From Impatiens glandulifera (lineage: Eukaryota; Streptophyta; Magnoliopsida; Ericales; Balsaminaceae), in contig NC_061869.1 in the NCBI RefSeq assembly GCF_907164915.1, positions 9,721,721 through 9,785,720 on the forward strand: a DNA stretch of 64,000 bases, given 5' to 3'. Made by a program: the position numbers and the translations under genes. Positions 35,191 through 47,530 of the stretch are shown in pieces (position 1 is the first letter of the stretch; every line of letters begins with the position of its first letter). Under the pieces are notes generated by a model, which made no database searches, was not told the origin of the DNA, and saw only the letters and a list, made by a program, of their open reading frames with translations.

Positions 35191-35224
35191 AATATTTGTT
35201 TTGCCTGACTAGCTAATATATACG

Positions 35225-36270
35225 GGTCCTGACTTTGGGTTTTAAAATTCGATTTACATTTATACTTACGAAGCCATATTTATCCACTTTCACTCCTTGT
35301 TCCCCCGAGTGTGTATCAAACCACTTACACTTGAATAAGATAACTCGTTTGTGAGAAAATTATTATACTTCGATTATATCCATTAAAACTCTGTAGTAAG
35401 ACATAGTATCTGACCCGTTGTACCCTTCAACAACCACCCCACTATTTTGAGTGGTCAAACCTTCGTCGTTTTTTTCTATACAAAATTTGTATCCGTTTAT
35501 TTTACACCAAACATACATACACGAGTACATACTTGGATCTTCGCCTAAGATCTTGAGGTCTCTTGATATGTCGTTATTTTCTGCTAATTGAGCGACCTAT
35601 ATATATATACATTCCCTAAATGAATTTACTCACTCTATGCTTGAAATAGGTGACAAACGTTTCTCCACTAGACTCATTGTTATTGCAATACTATATATAA
35701 TATCTGCAAATAGATCGAATATTAAATAGCATACTCTTTAATGCTAATTAATAAGACGTACCATAACAACAACATAGAATCTTACATGTAAAAATGTTCT
35801 ATTTCGGGGCAATTTTTCAAAATGTATGAATGAGCTGTCACTCGATCGCTATAATTCAAGTTGTATATTTTTCTGTTAGATAGGTCTTCCAACGATGAAA
35901 ATATTGAAATGTCCGAGATTTCAGTTTGTGCATTTTCTTGGTCTTCTTCCTCCATATACCTGACACATAAACTAATACTCTCATTTACAAGATAACTCTC
36001 GCTTATTGAGGCTTCGGGGTGGTTTTTATTCCGCAAATATATTTTTATTGTATACATGTAATGTTCAAACGGATACATCCATCGATACTGGACAAGTCCC
36101 CCAAGCAAAGCCTCAAATGACAAGTGAACCGGGAGATGCATCATGGTGTCGAAGATTGACGGTGGAAAAATCATTTCAAATTTGTAAAATATCAATATAA
36201 TATTCATGTACAATTGTTCGAGGTCCGCTTGAATCAACTCTTTGAAACACAATAACCGAAAGAACCAAGA
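35225..36270 (-). pseudogene. CACTA transposon remnant: DUF4218 and DUF4216-like segments
   Basis: A minus-strand frame of 156 codons (36252-35782) reads LEQLYMNIILIFYKFEMIFP, then PVHLSFEALLGGLVQYRWMY and PFEHYMYTIKIYLRNKNHPE, the pattern of DUF4218 found in CACTA (En/Spm) transposon proteins. Further along the same strand (about 35500-35240), NGYKFCIEKN ... TQNSGVVVEGYN and VILFKCKWFDTHSGEQGVKV resemble DUF4216, which follows DUF4218 in these elements. Two in-frame TAA codons lie before FSHKRVILF, so the gene is broken. No CACTA ends were found nearby, and the transposase domain itself is absent. Confidence 0.75.
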
Positions 36271-37220
36271 TAATTTTAATCACTTTAATTAAGGATTCTT
36301 AGAGTAATGAGATAATTTAAATTAAAGCCTTTAGGATCATTAGCACACATTTGTTGGTTAGGGCCTCTAAATGTGAAGGCAATCTTCTTGATTCTTAATT
36401 CTAGAGAATTTATTTTATTAACTTACTCTTTTTTTTAATTTATGTTTACTATTCAAATATAGACAAAAATTGGTGATTTATTTGTGTTTTACTAATTAAA
36501 ATATCAAAATATTTTAATAAATAAAAAACAATGAAAAGAAAATAAATGTTTAGTTCGTGTTTAAAATATTAGTCGATTATAGCCCAACTACATTTCAAGA
36601 TTTTTTAATTTTTAATAGTTGTGTTCCTAATTTATACATTAAATGGTAAACAACACTAAAAAAAAGAACTATAGCTTCTTTTTTTATTTGTCATTTTTAA
36701 ATTAAATAAAAAATTTAATGTTTTCTTCTCTAAACATGGTGAATATGGATAATCAATATCGTCTTCCACGTTTCTCTTTTATTATCATTTTAAATTATAG
36801 TTAACATCTATAATAACTTGTTTTTGGAGTCATTAATTTTCTCACCTTGTTTGTGTTTTTCTCAATATTTTTAATACGAATAACTTAATTATCTAATATA
36901 TTTTTTAAATGTTCACATCACTTAATTTTTTATTGTACAAATTCATCAAACTCGTTTATTATTTTTTATTCACTTCTAAATGTTTAACATTTTCTTGATT
37001 TTGTACTCTCTCCTTATTTTTTTTTGAAGATTGCATCACTAATTTGAAATTTGTCTCTACCTTCAGGTCCAAATCAATATCTGTTTGATCTCGAATATTA
37101 GATTGACCTTACCAATATTTTTTTGGTTCCATTATGAATTGGGTTACTCAAGGGTGACCATTAAAATAATTATAGATTTACAAGTTTCTCTTTTATCTCT
37201 TATATTTAAATTATAATACA
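36271..37220. other. AT-rich DNA with decayed sat2-like traces
   Basis: No gene seen. A block with ATGGATAATCAATATCG and TTCCACG near 36744-36790 recurs at about 37900 and resembles diverged sat2 monomers. This DNA is not shared with the other units. Confidence 0.45.
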
Positions 37221-37743
37221 CTCACATCTAAGACCGTCAAAATCGAGATCGAGAGTTTACGTAAAATCGTTTCCTAGTTGTAAACTCGTAAAATTTAGAG
37301 TTTACTTAAAATCATAAGAGTTTAATTTAAAAAAATAATAGTTATATATTTTATTATTATTATTTATATATATAATAAAATATTTTATATACTTAATAAA
37401 TTTTAAAAATTTATATATTTAAATATAAAATTAATTTAAAAAATAATAATAAATAAAACACTCTAAAAATTTATACTTAAAAAATTAATTAATTTATTAG
37501 AATAAATAATAACTTTATTATTAATTTTAAATATAAATTTATTTTTTAAAACGTAAAATCGTATATAATCGTAAAATCGAAATTATTTATAAATTCGTAA
37601 AATCATATTATTATAAATTTAAAATCGTAAGAGTTTACTTATTTAAGAATTTACTTAAAATCAGACTCGTTAACATAATACGAAATCGTAAAATCGTAAA
37701 ATTTTAAGAGTCAATTCGAGATTTTAACAGCCTTGCTCACATC
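37221..37743. mobile_element. hAT-type MITE of 507 bp with 8-bp target duplication
   Basis: CTCACATC at 37221-37228 is repeated at 37736-37743. Between them the ends TAAGACCGTCAAAATCGAG and, reverse-complemented, CAAGGCTGTTAAAATCTCGA are imperfect inverted repeats of the kind seen in hAT MITEs. The interior consists of GTAAAATCGTAAAATCG-type sequence with no reading frame. The 8-bp duplication supports the hAT superfamily. Confidence 0.75.
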
Positions 37744-38265
37744 CATATAAATTTTTCTTTACTTTATTAACAATTGGAAAAATTGGTAAACATGAAAAAC
37801 CAGACTTAAATGTTTCTTTTTTTACTTATTACATTTAAATTAGAGTTCACACTTGTAAGAATTTTGAATGTTTCTATGTCTAAAATCGGTGAAATGGATA
37901 ATCAATATCGACTTCCACGATTTCTTTTATTGTCATTTTTAATTATACCTAACCTTCATAAGAATTTTGAAAGCTTCAAGTCTATCATTGATTTCTTACC
38001 TTGTTAGTTTTTTTCTCATTATTTTTAATACGAATAACTTATTCATCAAATAAATTATTTTTTTCAAAATGTTCTCGTGACCTAATTTTTTATCATACAA
38101 ATTCATCGTGTATTTATTTGATCAATTTATCATGTTCAACATATTTTATTTTGTACTCTTTTTTCAATCCCTTTAAATATTGCGTCACTAGTTTAAAATT
38201 TGTCTTCCGCACTCATCAATGTTTGATTGGTCTCAAAGGGAGCATTAGTTTGTCCTCGGGGATCG
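37744..38265. other. Unique spacer left of LTR-like repeat B
   Basis: Decayed sat2-like strings (CATCCATATAAATTT, GGTAAACATG) and AT-rich DNA. It joins the LTR-like repeat near 38266. Reading frames here run across that junction and are not supported. Confidence 0.45.
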
Positions 38266-40120
38266 TCGGCGATTCTTCTAGAAGCTCTAGCTCACCCATT
38301 TCTCAACCTTATCCCTTCATTTTTTTCACCCTCGTACACGTCTCCTCTCCGCCATTATTTCCCTTAAGCCTAGAATCTCCACCTTAACCTAGAACTAGGT
38401 TGCCGAAGATAAGATCAAAACTAGGGATAAAAACTTCAATGGAAAAATTGAAGTTGAATTAGTCCACCACAACCAACCTAGTTGAGTATAAATACTCTCT
38501 AGGTGTTAAGCTTCAAGATCATCAAACAATTATCACATATCACAATCTAAATCAAAGAATCAAGGATTTCGACCAAACTAGATTTTTATAAAATCCTCTT
38601 CGGCGTTCAAAGTTTTGATCCAGGCTTTGGAAAAGCTTCTTCACATACATTTTAGGAGTCTTCTCCAACTATTTGTAAGCATCCATAATCGTTGTATTTC
38701 GATTTGTGACTGAAAATTAGTTTTTACCAAGTTTGATCGGTTTGATCTACTATAGGGTTCAATTGTGTGATTTCTTTGTTTAAAATCATTCCATAAATGT
38801 TATATGAACTTTGTATTGAAAGAGTTTTGATTAAATCAACCTAAAACTAAAAAATGAAAAAATTGGATTGAAATTTTGTTTTTGTTTTTTAAAATTCATG
38901 TTCTTAAGCTTTAAGCTTAAATTTTTTATTCAAATACTTGTTAAACATATTTGTAAACATGTTAGTATAATTTTCATATCATTAAAACAACATCCCGATC
39001 ATGTTTGATCCAACTGAAATTTTGTGAAAATTGTTTGAATTTTGTTTTCAAAAGTTGTTACAGAGCTTGTGAATGATGTTCTTGGTTTGGTTCTGTTCGA
39101 CTATATTCATCATTTCAAAGCTAATGGAACAAGAATTATACCTTTAGATGACCTAATTCAAAAAGATTCCAAATTTTAATCTAAAAATAGTTTTTAAAAA
39201 TTAATCTTTATAGAGATTGATTGATCGTGATTAGGGTTATGGTTTTTAATCCCTACAATCATATGAGTTGATTGCAACTTACAGATCATAATTCCATGAT
39301 CTGTATCAAAAGATACAAGACCTGCAATTTTTGACCAATTCAAGAACACTAGGTCCTCTTGGGACCGAGGATGAGGACCGAGACCAATGACCGATGTTTT
39401 TGACTCCTGACCGAGACCAATGATCGATGTTCTAGGGTTTAGGGTTTCTAACCTCGAACCGAGAGGTCTAACCTAGGACCGAGCCTCTTAGGTCCACGAC
39501 CAAGAAAGTTAGACCTAGGACCGAGCCTTTTCAGACCTAGGACCGAATAACTTGAGTTTAAAACCGAGCCTCTTGAACCCTAGGACCAAGTCCTCCGGTC
39601 CATCGACCACGTGTCCTGAGCCATGATCTAGACCACCCTAGTCTAGACTGAGCCCGTCCGAGCCTAGATCAACAAAATCGGACCCAAACCCTATGACTTC
39701 GATCTTAAAGCCTATTTGGTTCCACTTTTTAAAATTCAAAATTATTTTTTTAATTTTAGAACCTCAATCCATTTTAATGTAATCCTGAAAGGGCTTTTAC
39801 TTAGTTTTATATCAACGCAATTGCAAGTACACTCTTTTAAATAATTTTATACAATTATTTACGTAATTTAAACCTATCACTGTTTAGAACCCTTTTATAC
39901 AATTATTTACGTAATCTAAACCTATCAAAAATAAAATCGTCTTTTGACGGGTGTAGAGGACGTAGCGCGAAAGCCCAGTTTTTCGAGTGTAACCAAAAAC
40001 CGAACCCCTTATAGAAACTCTGGTATAAAATACGTTTATACACATACATTTTTACTGATTTTTCTGAAATCATTTGGAGACTCTATTTTTAAATAAATGA
40101 TATTTTAAATTAATTATGTC
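38266..40120 (+). repeat. LTR-like repeat, copy B
   Basis: Same as copies A and C from CGATTCTTCTAGAAGCTC rightward, with TATA at 38486-38494. The 33-bp minisatellite is collapsed to about one and a half units near 39375-39430, followed by TAGGGTTTAGGGTTT. Its left flank differs from A and C; its right flank is the same, so the left difference is a rearrangement rather than an independent insertion. Confidence 0.6.
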
Positions 40121-42202
40121 TGATTAATTTAAACCGGGATTTTAGTTAACTTATTATTTGATTCAAAATTATTAAAATTTGAATAAAATTAAATATTTTT
40201 ATATAATTAATTTTTAAATTTAAAATATCTTATAATAAGATTTTTCTTTGAAAGACGACTGACACGCAAATCATGGTTGAAACACATCAAACCTCAAGTC
40301 ATACCGCGATCCACGTATTGCCACGTATCATACCGACATGTGTTAATGTGTTAAGCTAAGAAAAGGAATTCTTGAGTTAAATTATTATATATTAATACAC
40401 TTTAAAGTATTTATAAAAAAAATAGTAATTAAAATTCAATAACTTTTTTATAAATAAATCAAGTTTATTTAAATAAATCCTAATTATTTATCAATCAAAT
40501 TGTTATATTTTATATTACCCTATATAAATATTTTTATAATTTTTTTATTAAACAAATTAAATGATTTGAGTAATATATTTAAATAATTAGTTTTTTTCCC
40601 TAAATCATATCAAATTAGATTTTTGTTTTTGAATGAGCTTTTATCTAAAAAAAAAACAATATCGAACTAAATTACTTCAATAGAATAGATATTAAATTAT
40701 ATATAATAGAATAAATTTTTAAATATTAAATTTAATTACTAAACTACAACACTCTAATTTAATAAGCAATCAGATTTACTGCAAAATTAATGAAAAAATA
40801 CAAATCACGCTATTAAAAAACATGATAATATATATAATTTTAAAATAATAAAATAATATTTAATATATTAAAATATATTTAGTTTATATATATATATATA
40901 TATATATAAAAAAATTTAAGATATACATTTTTAAGTTAATTATATATATAATTAAAATATTAAGACAATTTAATAATAAAAAATTATAAAAAGAGAATAA
41001 ATATTTAAAAGGGATATTTTTTAATTAAAATATTAAATAATAAAAATTTAAAGAAAAAGAAACAAATAATTTTAGATTGAGTTCACTAAGCCATTAACCG
41101 TTAAAATATGTTTGGAGTAAAAAAAATGAATTGGAATTAATATTATAATTCAAATTTTAGTTTAATAAAAAAACATTGAATTATAGTTTAATTTTTATGT
41201 TTGAAAAAATTATAAAATTTTGATTAAATTTCAATTATATGAGAAATATTTTTTTTATAAATAAATTAAATATATATAAAATATAATATAATAAATACAT
41301 GTATACTATAAACTATTTATAAAAAAAATGATGATTGACATTTAATCCTATTACTACATCTATTAAGTAATTTTCTTATTATTGTGTCAATTTACTTTAT
41401 TTCATAATTATTGTTTTAAATATGATGTTAGTTTTAAGGTAACAAACCCAACTCAATATTTAAGTATAGATTAGAGAATACGAGATGAAATAAAAAAAAT
41501 ATTAATCTTATATGAGCATAAATAAAAAAAAAAACCTTAGTGCGAAAAATCCTAACTTCATTAAATTATTATTTCGAATCTTAGAAAAATTGAGATAAAA
41601 AATAAAATGTTAACTTCCCAAAACTATGTTCTCGGAGTTCAAAAAACCAAGGAGGTTAGCAATATCTTTTTTAACTATTTGAAAATTATTTGTTTAGGAG
41701 GAAGCTATTAGAAAATATAAATAGCGAAGAGAAGGGGAAGAGAAAGGATGTGAATGATTAAAAAGAATTATAATTCTCTTATTTTATAAAATTTCAAATA
41801 TTAACCAAATACTATTCATAATTTTATATAAATTTAGATTACAAATTTGACATTTATGCCTTGTTTGATTGTGGGTTATTTATTGAATTTTTTAAGGGAT
41901 TTGTACCTAAAACTCAATCAACAATTCATCCGTTTAATTATATTTTTATCAATTAAAATACTAAAATTATTCTTTATTTAATTATTTAAAATTATTTTTG
42001 TATTGAAATAATAAAAAAACTGATCTTTTAGAAAATAGAATCAAACAATTTTTTTTTAAGAAAAAAAACCCATAACCAAAATCCAACGATCAAACTAGTT
42101 CTTAACAAAACAACAAAAACAGAAAATCGAATTGAATCCTCAACAACAAAAACAACAAACAAACAAAACAAAGAAAGAAATGTTTCAAACCTAAAAGTTT
42201 AT
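40121..42202. other. AT-rich spacer and 3' flank of J-protein gene copy 3
   Basis: Shares an insert of about 115 bp (AATTATGTCTGATTAATTTA) with 52300-52400 that copy A lacks. 40740-41060 resembles 55930-56220. The small reading frame and leader relic present in the two other intervals are absent here, so they were deleted. From about 41830 it equals the flank of copy 2. Confidence 0.55.
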
Positions 42203-43102
42203 TCATTCAGCCTCTTCTTCTCCCTTTCTTCTTTTGGGATTTGGCAAAGTAAATTCCTCCTCATTAACCTCATGTTCATCATCTTTATGAATGATAACTG
42301 CTGCTGCAGCTTCATCAGATGTTGCAACAATATCAGCAGCAGCTGGTTCAGAAGAAGATGGCGGATTCCATTGAAATTTGGAATCACCTTGAACAACAAT
42401 AGGAGTGAATTCTTGATATTGATGACCAGAATGTTCATTCTTGATGCCCACCGCTTCCGAAGGATCAAGAGGCTCTGCAGTTTCAATTGCGAGAAAAAGT
42501 TGTCTACAATTACTGCATCGAATGTTACGGTTGACATAGATTCTAAAATATTCAATCTTTTTCTTGCAATGGTCGCATACAGTCCAAAACGTAGGAGTAA
42601 AGTCGGACCCTCCTGCTCTGCGTTGATTAGCAATCGTGACTTTGACATCAGAGAATCCATTATCAGGTCCATTTGATGGTACCAGAACCTCTTGTTGTTG
42701 ATTTGTTCCCCTCCTCTTACGATCATAAGATTCACGACTTTTTTCATCAGATAAGATCTTCCAGGATTCACGAATGTAACCGAAAGCATGATTAGCCTCG
42801 ACCCTCTTGTTCTTATCTGGATGAAGTATTAGAACCATATTCTTATATTTCTTCTTAATCGTGTCATGGTCTGCTCTTGGATCAACACCCAGTATTCCAT
42901 ACCAATCCGTTTCCCCGTTTACTTTTCTTTCGGCACAAAGATAAACATCCAGAATCGAAATCAAACTCTGAACCCCGTCCAGATCCGGGAAAAGAGAATT
43001 TGCTTTCTTAGCAAATCTCCTCGCACCCGTCAAGTCACTTTCTGAAAACATTCTTTCTGCGATTTCCTTAGCTCTATGAGCTTCGTCCTTATTGCAATCC
43101 AT
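42203..43102 (-). CDS. J-domain protein, copy 3, 299 residues
   Basis: Predicted protein identical to copy 2 (J domain with HPD, four-cysteine module, acidic tail with PKRRK). Coding and 3' flank agree with copy 2, while exon 1 of the leader agrees with copies 1 and 4. The frame is intact. The same start reasoning applies: ATG 43102 lies 11 nt after the probable acceptor. Confidence 0.9.
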   Translation of the reverse strand: MDCNKDEAHRAKEIAERMFSESDLTGARRFAKKANSLFPDLDGVQSLISILDVYLCAERKVNGETDWYGILGVDPRADHDTIKKKYKNMVLILHPDKNKRVEANHAFGYIRESWKILSDEKSRESYDRKRRGTNQQQEVLVPSNGPDNGFSDVKVTIANQRRAGGSDFTPTFWTVCDHCKKKIEYFRIYVNRNIRCSNCRQLFLAIETAEPLDPSEAVGIKNEHSGHQYQEFTPIVVQGDSKFQWNPPSSSEPAAADIVATSDEAAAAVIIHKDDEHEVNEEEFTLPNPKRRKGEEEAE

Positions 43103-43755
43103 TATGAAAATCTCTATGTTCATAAAAGGGAACAAATCAAAACAGTACCCAACTAACTACCCATCAGTATGAAGATTATAAGTAATTAATCACATCAATG
43201 AAATGTATTTTATTATAAAGTAGGCGATCAAAACAGTTTTAAGGGTAATCTTTCTATACCAAAGAAATAAGTAAGAACAATGCATTCATTTCGAATAGTT
43301 AAGATTAAAGAGTACTACTCATTACCCATTAGAGATATATGAAGATTAAAGATAACCCACATCAATGAAATGAAATGTAATTTAAGAGAGTAATTAAAGT
43401 ACCTTTTTAAGATCAAATGCAAAACCAAATGAATCTTCTGCAGGAAAGGAAAGGAAAGGAAAAGACATTGATTAGTTTCCTATGCAATGCATGCTTACAG
43501 GGACAGAACTACTAATTATATCAGATTAGGGAAAACATGATTAATGAAAGAAACTACACATTCCTAATTCAAAATCGAACGATATGGAGAAGTTTAAGTT
43601 AATTACCTTCTAAACTTGATTGTTGCAGATTTCTCCGGCGGTGGAGAGATGGAAACGCCGGCGGTAGAGCGGTGGCGGTGGAGGAGGAGGAGGAAGAGGG
43701 TTAAAAGATACTACTTATGACAGCCGAGAGTTAAAGAAGGGTTTGTTTCATTTTC
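43103..43755 (-). other. Leader of J-protein gene copy 3 with two probable introns
   Basis: Intron 1 43606-43438, exon 2 43437-43403, intron 2 43402-43114, all GT-AG. Exon 1 has the GTTGCAGAT form of copies 1 and 4. Confidence 0.6.
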
Positions 43756-43773
43756 ATGTCTGGAAATTGTTCG

Positions 43774-43783
43774 AATTTATAAA
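43774..43783 (-). promoter_or_regulatory. TATA-like box of J-protein gene copy 3
   Basis: TTTATAAATT on the minus strand in the conserved position. The neighbouring poly-T run is shorter than in copies 1 and 2 and close to that of copy 4. Confidence 0.5.
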
Positions 43784-43829
43784 GACAAAAACTTCTCTTT
43801 TTTTTTTTTAATTTTATTATTGTAAAAAA

Positions 43830-44658
43830 GATACTGACAATGACAAATATATTATTTCGATAATAAATAAATAAAAAAATTATATGTAAATGATATATTT
43901 CAAATTAATGTCATTTGAACTTAGGGTACTGTTTGGAAGATACAGTTTATTCAGACAAAAAGGTCTTACAAATCTATTATTTGAATATCCATTTAACCTA
44001 ACTTAGGCGGGAATTAATAGTATACTAACATTGAGAATTATAGATAAATGAGTTATTTAGAATGAATTAGTTTATTTTAAATTAATGTCTTTTTAATTTA
44101 AGATACTTATTAAACATCTATTTTGAATAATATATAAAATATAAATAAATAGAATTATATTTAAATAACATTATAACCTATGTGTCCAATCGTATAACAT
44201 TCAAAATTATAAAAATTTAAATAAATTATATATTTAAAATTGACTATTTTGAATTATCATTATCTTATTTTAAGGTATTTTAACATAGTAAATAGAAATA
44301 CTTTTTTTTATATATATAAATAGTATATTTAAGATTGACTATTTCAAAATTGAACGTCATTTTAATTTAAGGTATTTTTGAATTTAGGGCATTTCTTCAC
44401 TCAGTTTATATTGACAAAACGACAGATAATATTATTATTTCAATATCATTTTAATCTAATACATACAAATAAATAAAATTATATATAAATGATATATTTA
44501 AGATTGACTATTTTAAAATTTAAAGTCATCTTAATTTAAGGTATTTCTTTCTGAAACACTCAGTTTATACTGACAAAAATGTCAGACAATATTATTATTT
44601 CGATATCATTTTAAAGTAGGCGCCGCAATAATATCTTTCTTGAGAAATACAAATAAAT

Positions 44659-44696
<38 letters not shown>

Positions 44697-45140
44697 TATT
44701 TAAAATTGGCTATTTCAATTAACTTCATCTTAATTTAGGATAATTCTACTTATAAAAATGTCTGAATATTATTTTAAACTATCTGAAATATTATGAATTA
44801 TAAATAAATAAATAATATATTTAAGATTGATTATTTCAAATTATTGTCATCTTAATTTTAATTTTAATTTAGATTATGCCAAACATATGTATCCAATATT
44901 AATTCAAAATATTAATACATAAATGACAATTTAAAATTGACTATATCAAATTAATAATAATATAATAAAATAATTATTTCTAAATAAAAATCGATAAAAA
45001 AAAAAGTGTATAGAGAACTTTATCTATTGAAAATTATAGATAAATAAAAAAATCAAATTATACACAAATAATATATTAAAATAAACTATTTCAAATAAGA
45101 TATCTTCAGAGTTTAAATTATAAATAGATAAAATTATAAA
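43830..45140. repeat. sat1 tandem repeat, unit 3
   Basis: The first 250 bp equal unit 4 almost exactly, then the two diverge. A (TA)n run at about 44665-44691 is expanded inside a monomer. The retrotransposon is absent. Confidence 0.72.
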
Positions 45141-45930
45141 TAAATGAGTATTTTATATGGAAATAATGTTAGATGTTTGTTGAACAATAAAAGCCTGTAT
45201 TTATATTTAATTAATGAATTATTTATATATTTATATATTGTATTGTTCAAGAAGACTAATGAATGTCCCCTCACAGGTTCCATAAACGGGCCAATCAAAT
45301 AACATCTCACATTTGCACGGCCGTCTTAGGTCAAAATTATATATATATTTAAATAAACTTTTTAAAATATACATTATTAAAACAAAAATATTAGAGATTA
45401 TAATAATATACATTATTGTCTTATTAATATTGTAAATTATTTTAATTAAATAACTTTTATTATAATAAAATAATTTTAAAGTTTCTTATAGTTGTATTTG
45501 TATGGAACTTATTAATATATAATTCTAATATAAAGTACCCACAAACAAGTACAATCTACTTTATTACAAATCATTTGATGAGTCATATTATATGAAAATT
45601 TGTGTTTTTTTATTTATAAAATATGGCATTGTCTTGAGATACCTAAATTATGAAATTGGATCTCAGTTTGAATCACTTTTTTTTTTTATTTGAATGTTTA
45701 AAAACTTGATTTTTGTAAAAATATCTTATTTCAATTTATATTTTTTTTTAAAAACTCAATTACACTTCAATTTCATTGTTTGTAAATATGTTTATTATAT
45801 TATTTAACAAAAATAATTTGAATAGAGGTATTATATTTAATTTCTTATTACTCTTGTATTTTTTCCATAAAAATATTTCAAATTTATAACCATAAATGTT
45901 TTCTATGGTGGAGTTTGGATGTTATTAATG
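45141..45930. other. AT-rich spacer between sat1 and sat2, unit 3
   Basis: Contains AACGGGCCAATCAAATAACA and GTACCCACAAACAAGTAC like the other units. A minus-strand frame of 60 codons here is not supported as a gene. Confidence 0.6.
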
Positions 45931-47530
45931 ATGAATAAAACAAAATAACTCGTATCCATATAAATTATTCATCACTACATCTACGGTTCTGAAAATCTGT
46001 GAACCTACATATTGACTAGCTGTCATCAGTAACTCAAATCCACATAAATCTTCCCTAGGTACATCAACGACTGAGAAAATTGCTGAACATACATAATTAA
46101 TGTCTACTTACACATTTTCTCTTTTACTTAACATTTTAAAATTAAAAAAAACTCAAATTCACATAAATCATCCTATAATACATCAATGGTTCAAAAAAAC
46201 TGGTCAGCATACCTAATTATATCGACTTACACTTTTAATTTTCTATCTGTATCACTGTAATTGCAAATTAAAGTAACTCAAATTCACATAAATCATTGCT
46301 CATTACATCAACGACTCAAAACATTGTTGAACATATATAATTATTATCGATTTACACATTTTTTTACATAACATTTTTAAATTGAAGTAAACTAAAATCA
46401 CATAAATCATCATTCAGTACGTAAACAACTCAAAAAATTGAAAAACATACCTAATTATATCTTATTATACGTATTTTCTTCTACCATCATTTTTAAATTA
46501 AAATAAACTCAAATCCACATTAATCATGGAATCCTATATCAACTTTTATATTATTTAACAAAATAGTTTAAATAGACATATTATATTTAAATTCTTATTA
46601 CTCTTACATCTTTTTCCACAAAAATATTTCAATTTTATAAAACATTTATCCTCACTACATCAACGGCTCAGAAAATTGGTGAAGATACATAATTAATATG
46701 TACAACCTGTCATCTGTAAATTAAAGTAGCTCGAATCCACATAAATTAACTCTCAGTACATCAACGGCTAAAAAAATGGTTGAACATCTCTCAGTACATC
46801 AACGGCTCAGAAAATGGTTGAACATATAACGTTTTCTCTTTTACCTGACATTTTTAAATTCAAATAAACTCAAATCCACATAAACCATCCTACAATAACA
46901 TCAACGGTTCAAAAAATTGGTCAATATATCTACTGACACATTTTCTCTTCCACCTGTCATTTGTAAATTAAAATAACTCAAATCCCCATAAATCATCCCT
47001 TAGCATATCAACGACTAAAAAAATGGTTGAACATCTCTCAGTACATAAACGGCTCAGAAAATGGTTGAACATATAAAACGTTTTCTCTTTTACTTGACAT
47101 TTTTAAATTCAAATAAACTCAAATCCACATAAACCATCCTACAGTACATCAACGGTTCAAAAAATTAGTCAATATATCGACTGACACATTTTCTCTTCCA
47201 CATGTCATTTGTAAATTAAAATAACTCAAATCCCCATAAATCATCCCCTCTGTATATCATCTTTGAATACATCAACAGCTAATTTTTTTTTGATAAACGT
47301 ACCTAATTATATCTAGTTCCATGTTTTCTCTTCTATCATTTTCTAAATTAAAGTAAATTCAAATTCATTTTAATTATTCCTCCTAGTCCCTACATAATCA
47401 ACAGTTCAGAACATTTGTAATTGGTAACCAAAAAATATATACTTGTCATCTTCACTACATCGAAAATTGGTAAAAATGTAGAATCAATATATTTGTAATT
47501 TTTAAATTTTATCTGACATGCGTAAGAACT
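45931..47530. repeat. sat2 tandem array, unit 3
   Basis: Shorter than units 1 and 2, with about two double units (landmarks near 46970 and 47215, about 245 bp apart). The last part is truncated at CCCCTCTGTATATCATC near 47250. Confidence 0.82.

Noticed and set aside
35190..38265. Complete CACTA element with terminal repeats
   Set aside because: No CACTA ends or 3-bp target duplication could be found at either border, the transposase domain is missing, and the frame has in-frame stops.
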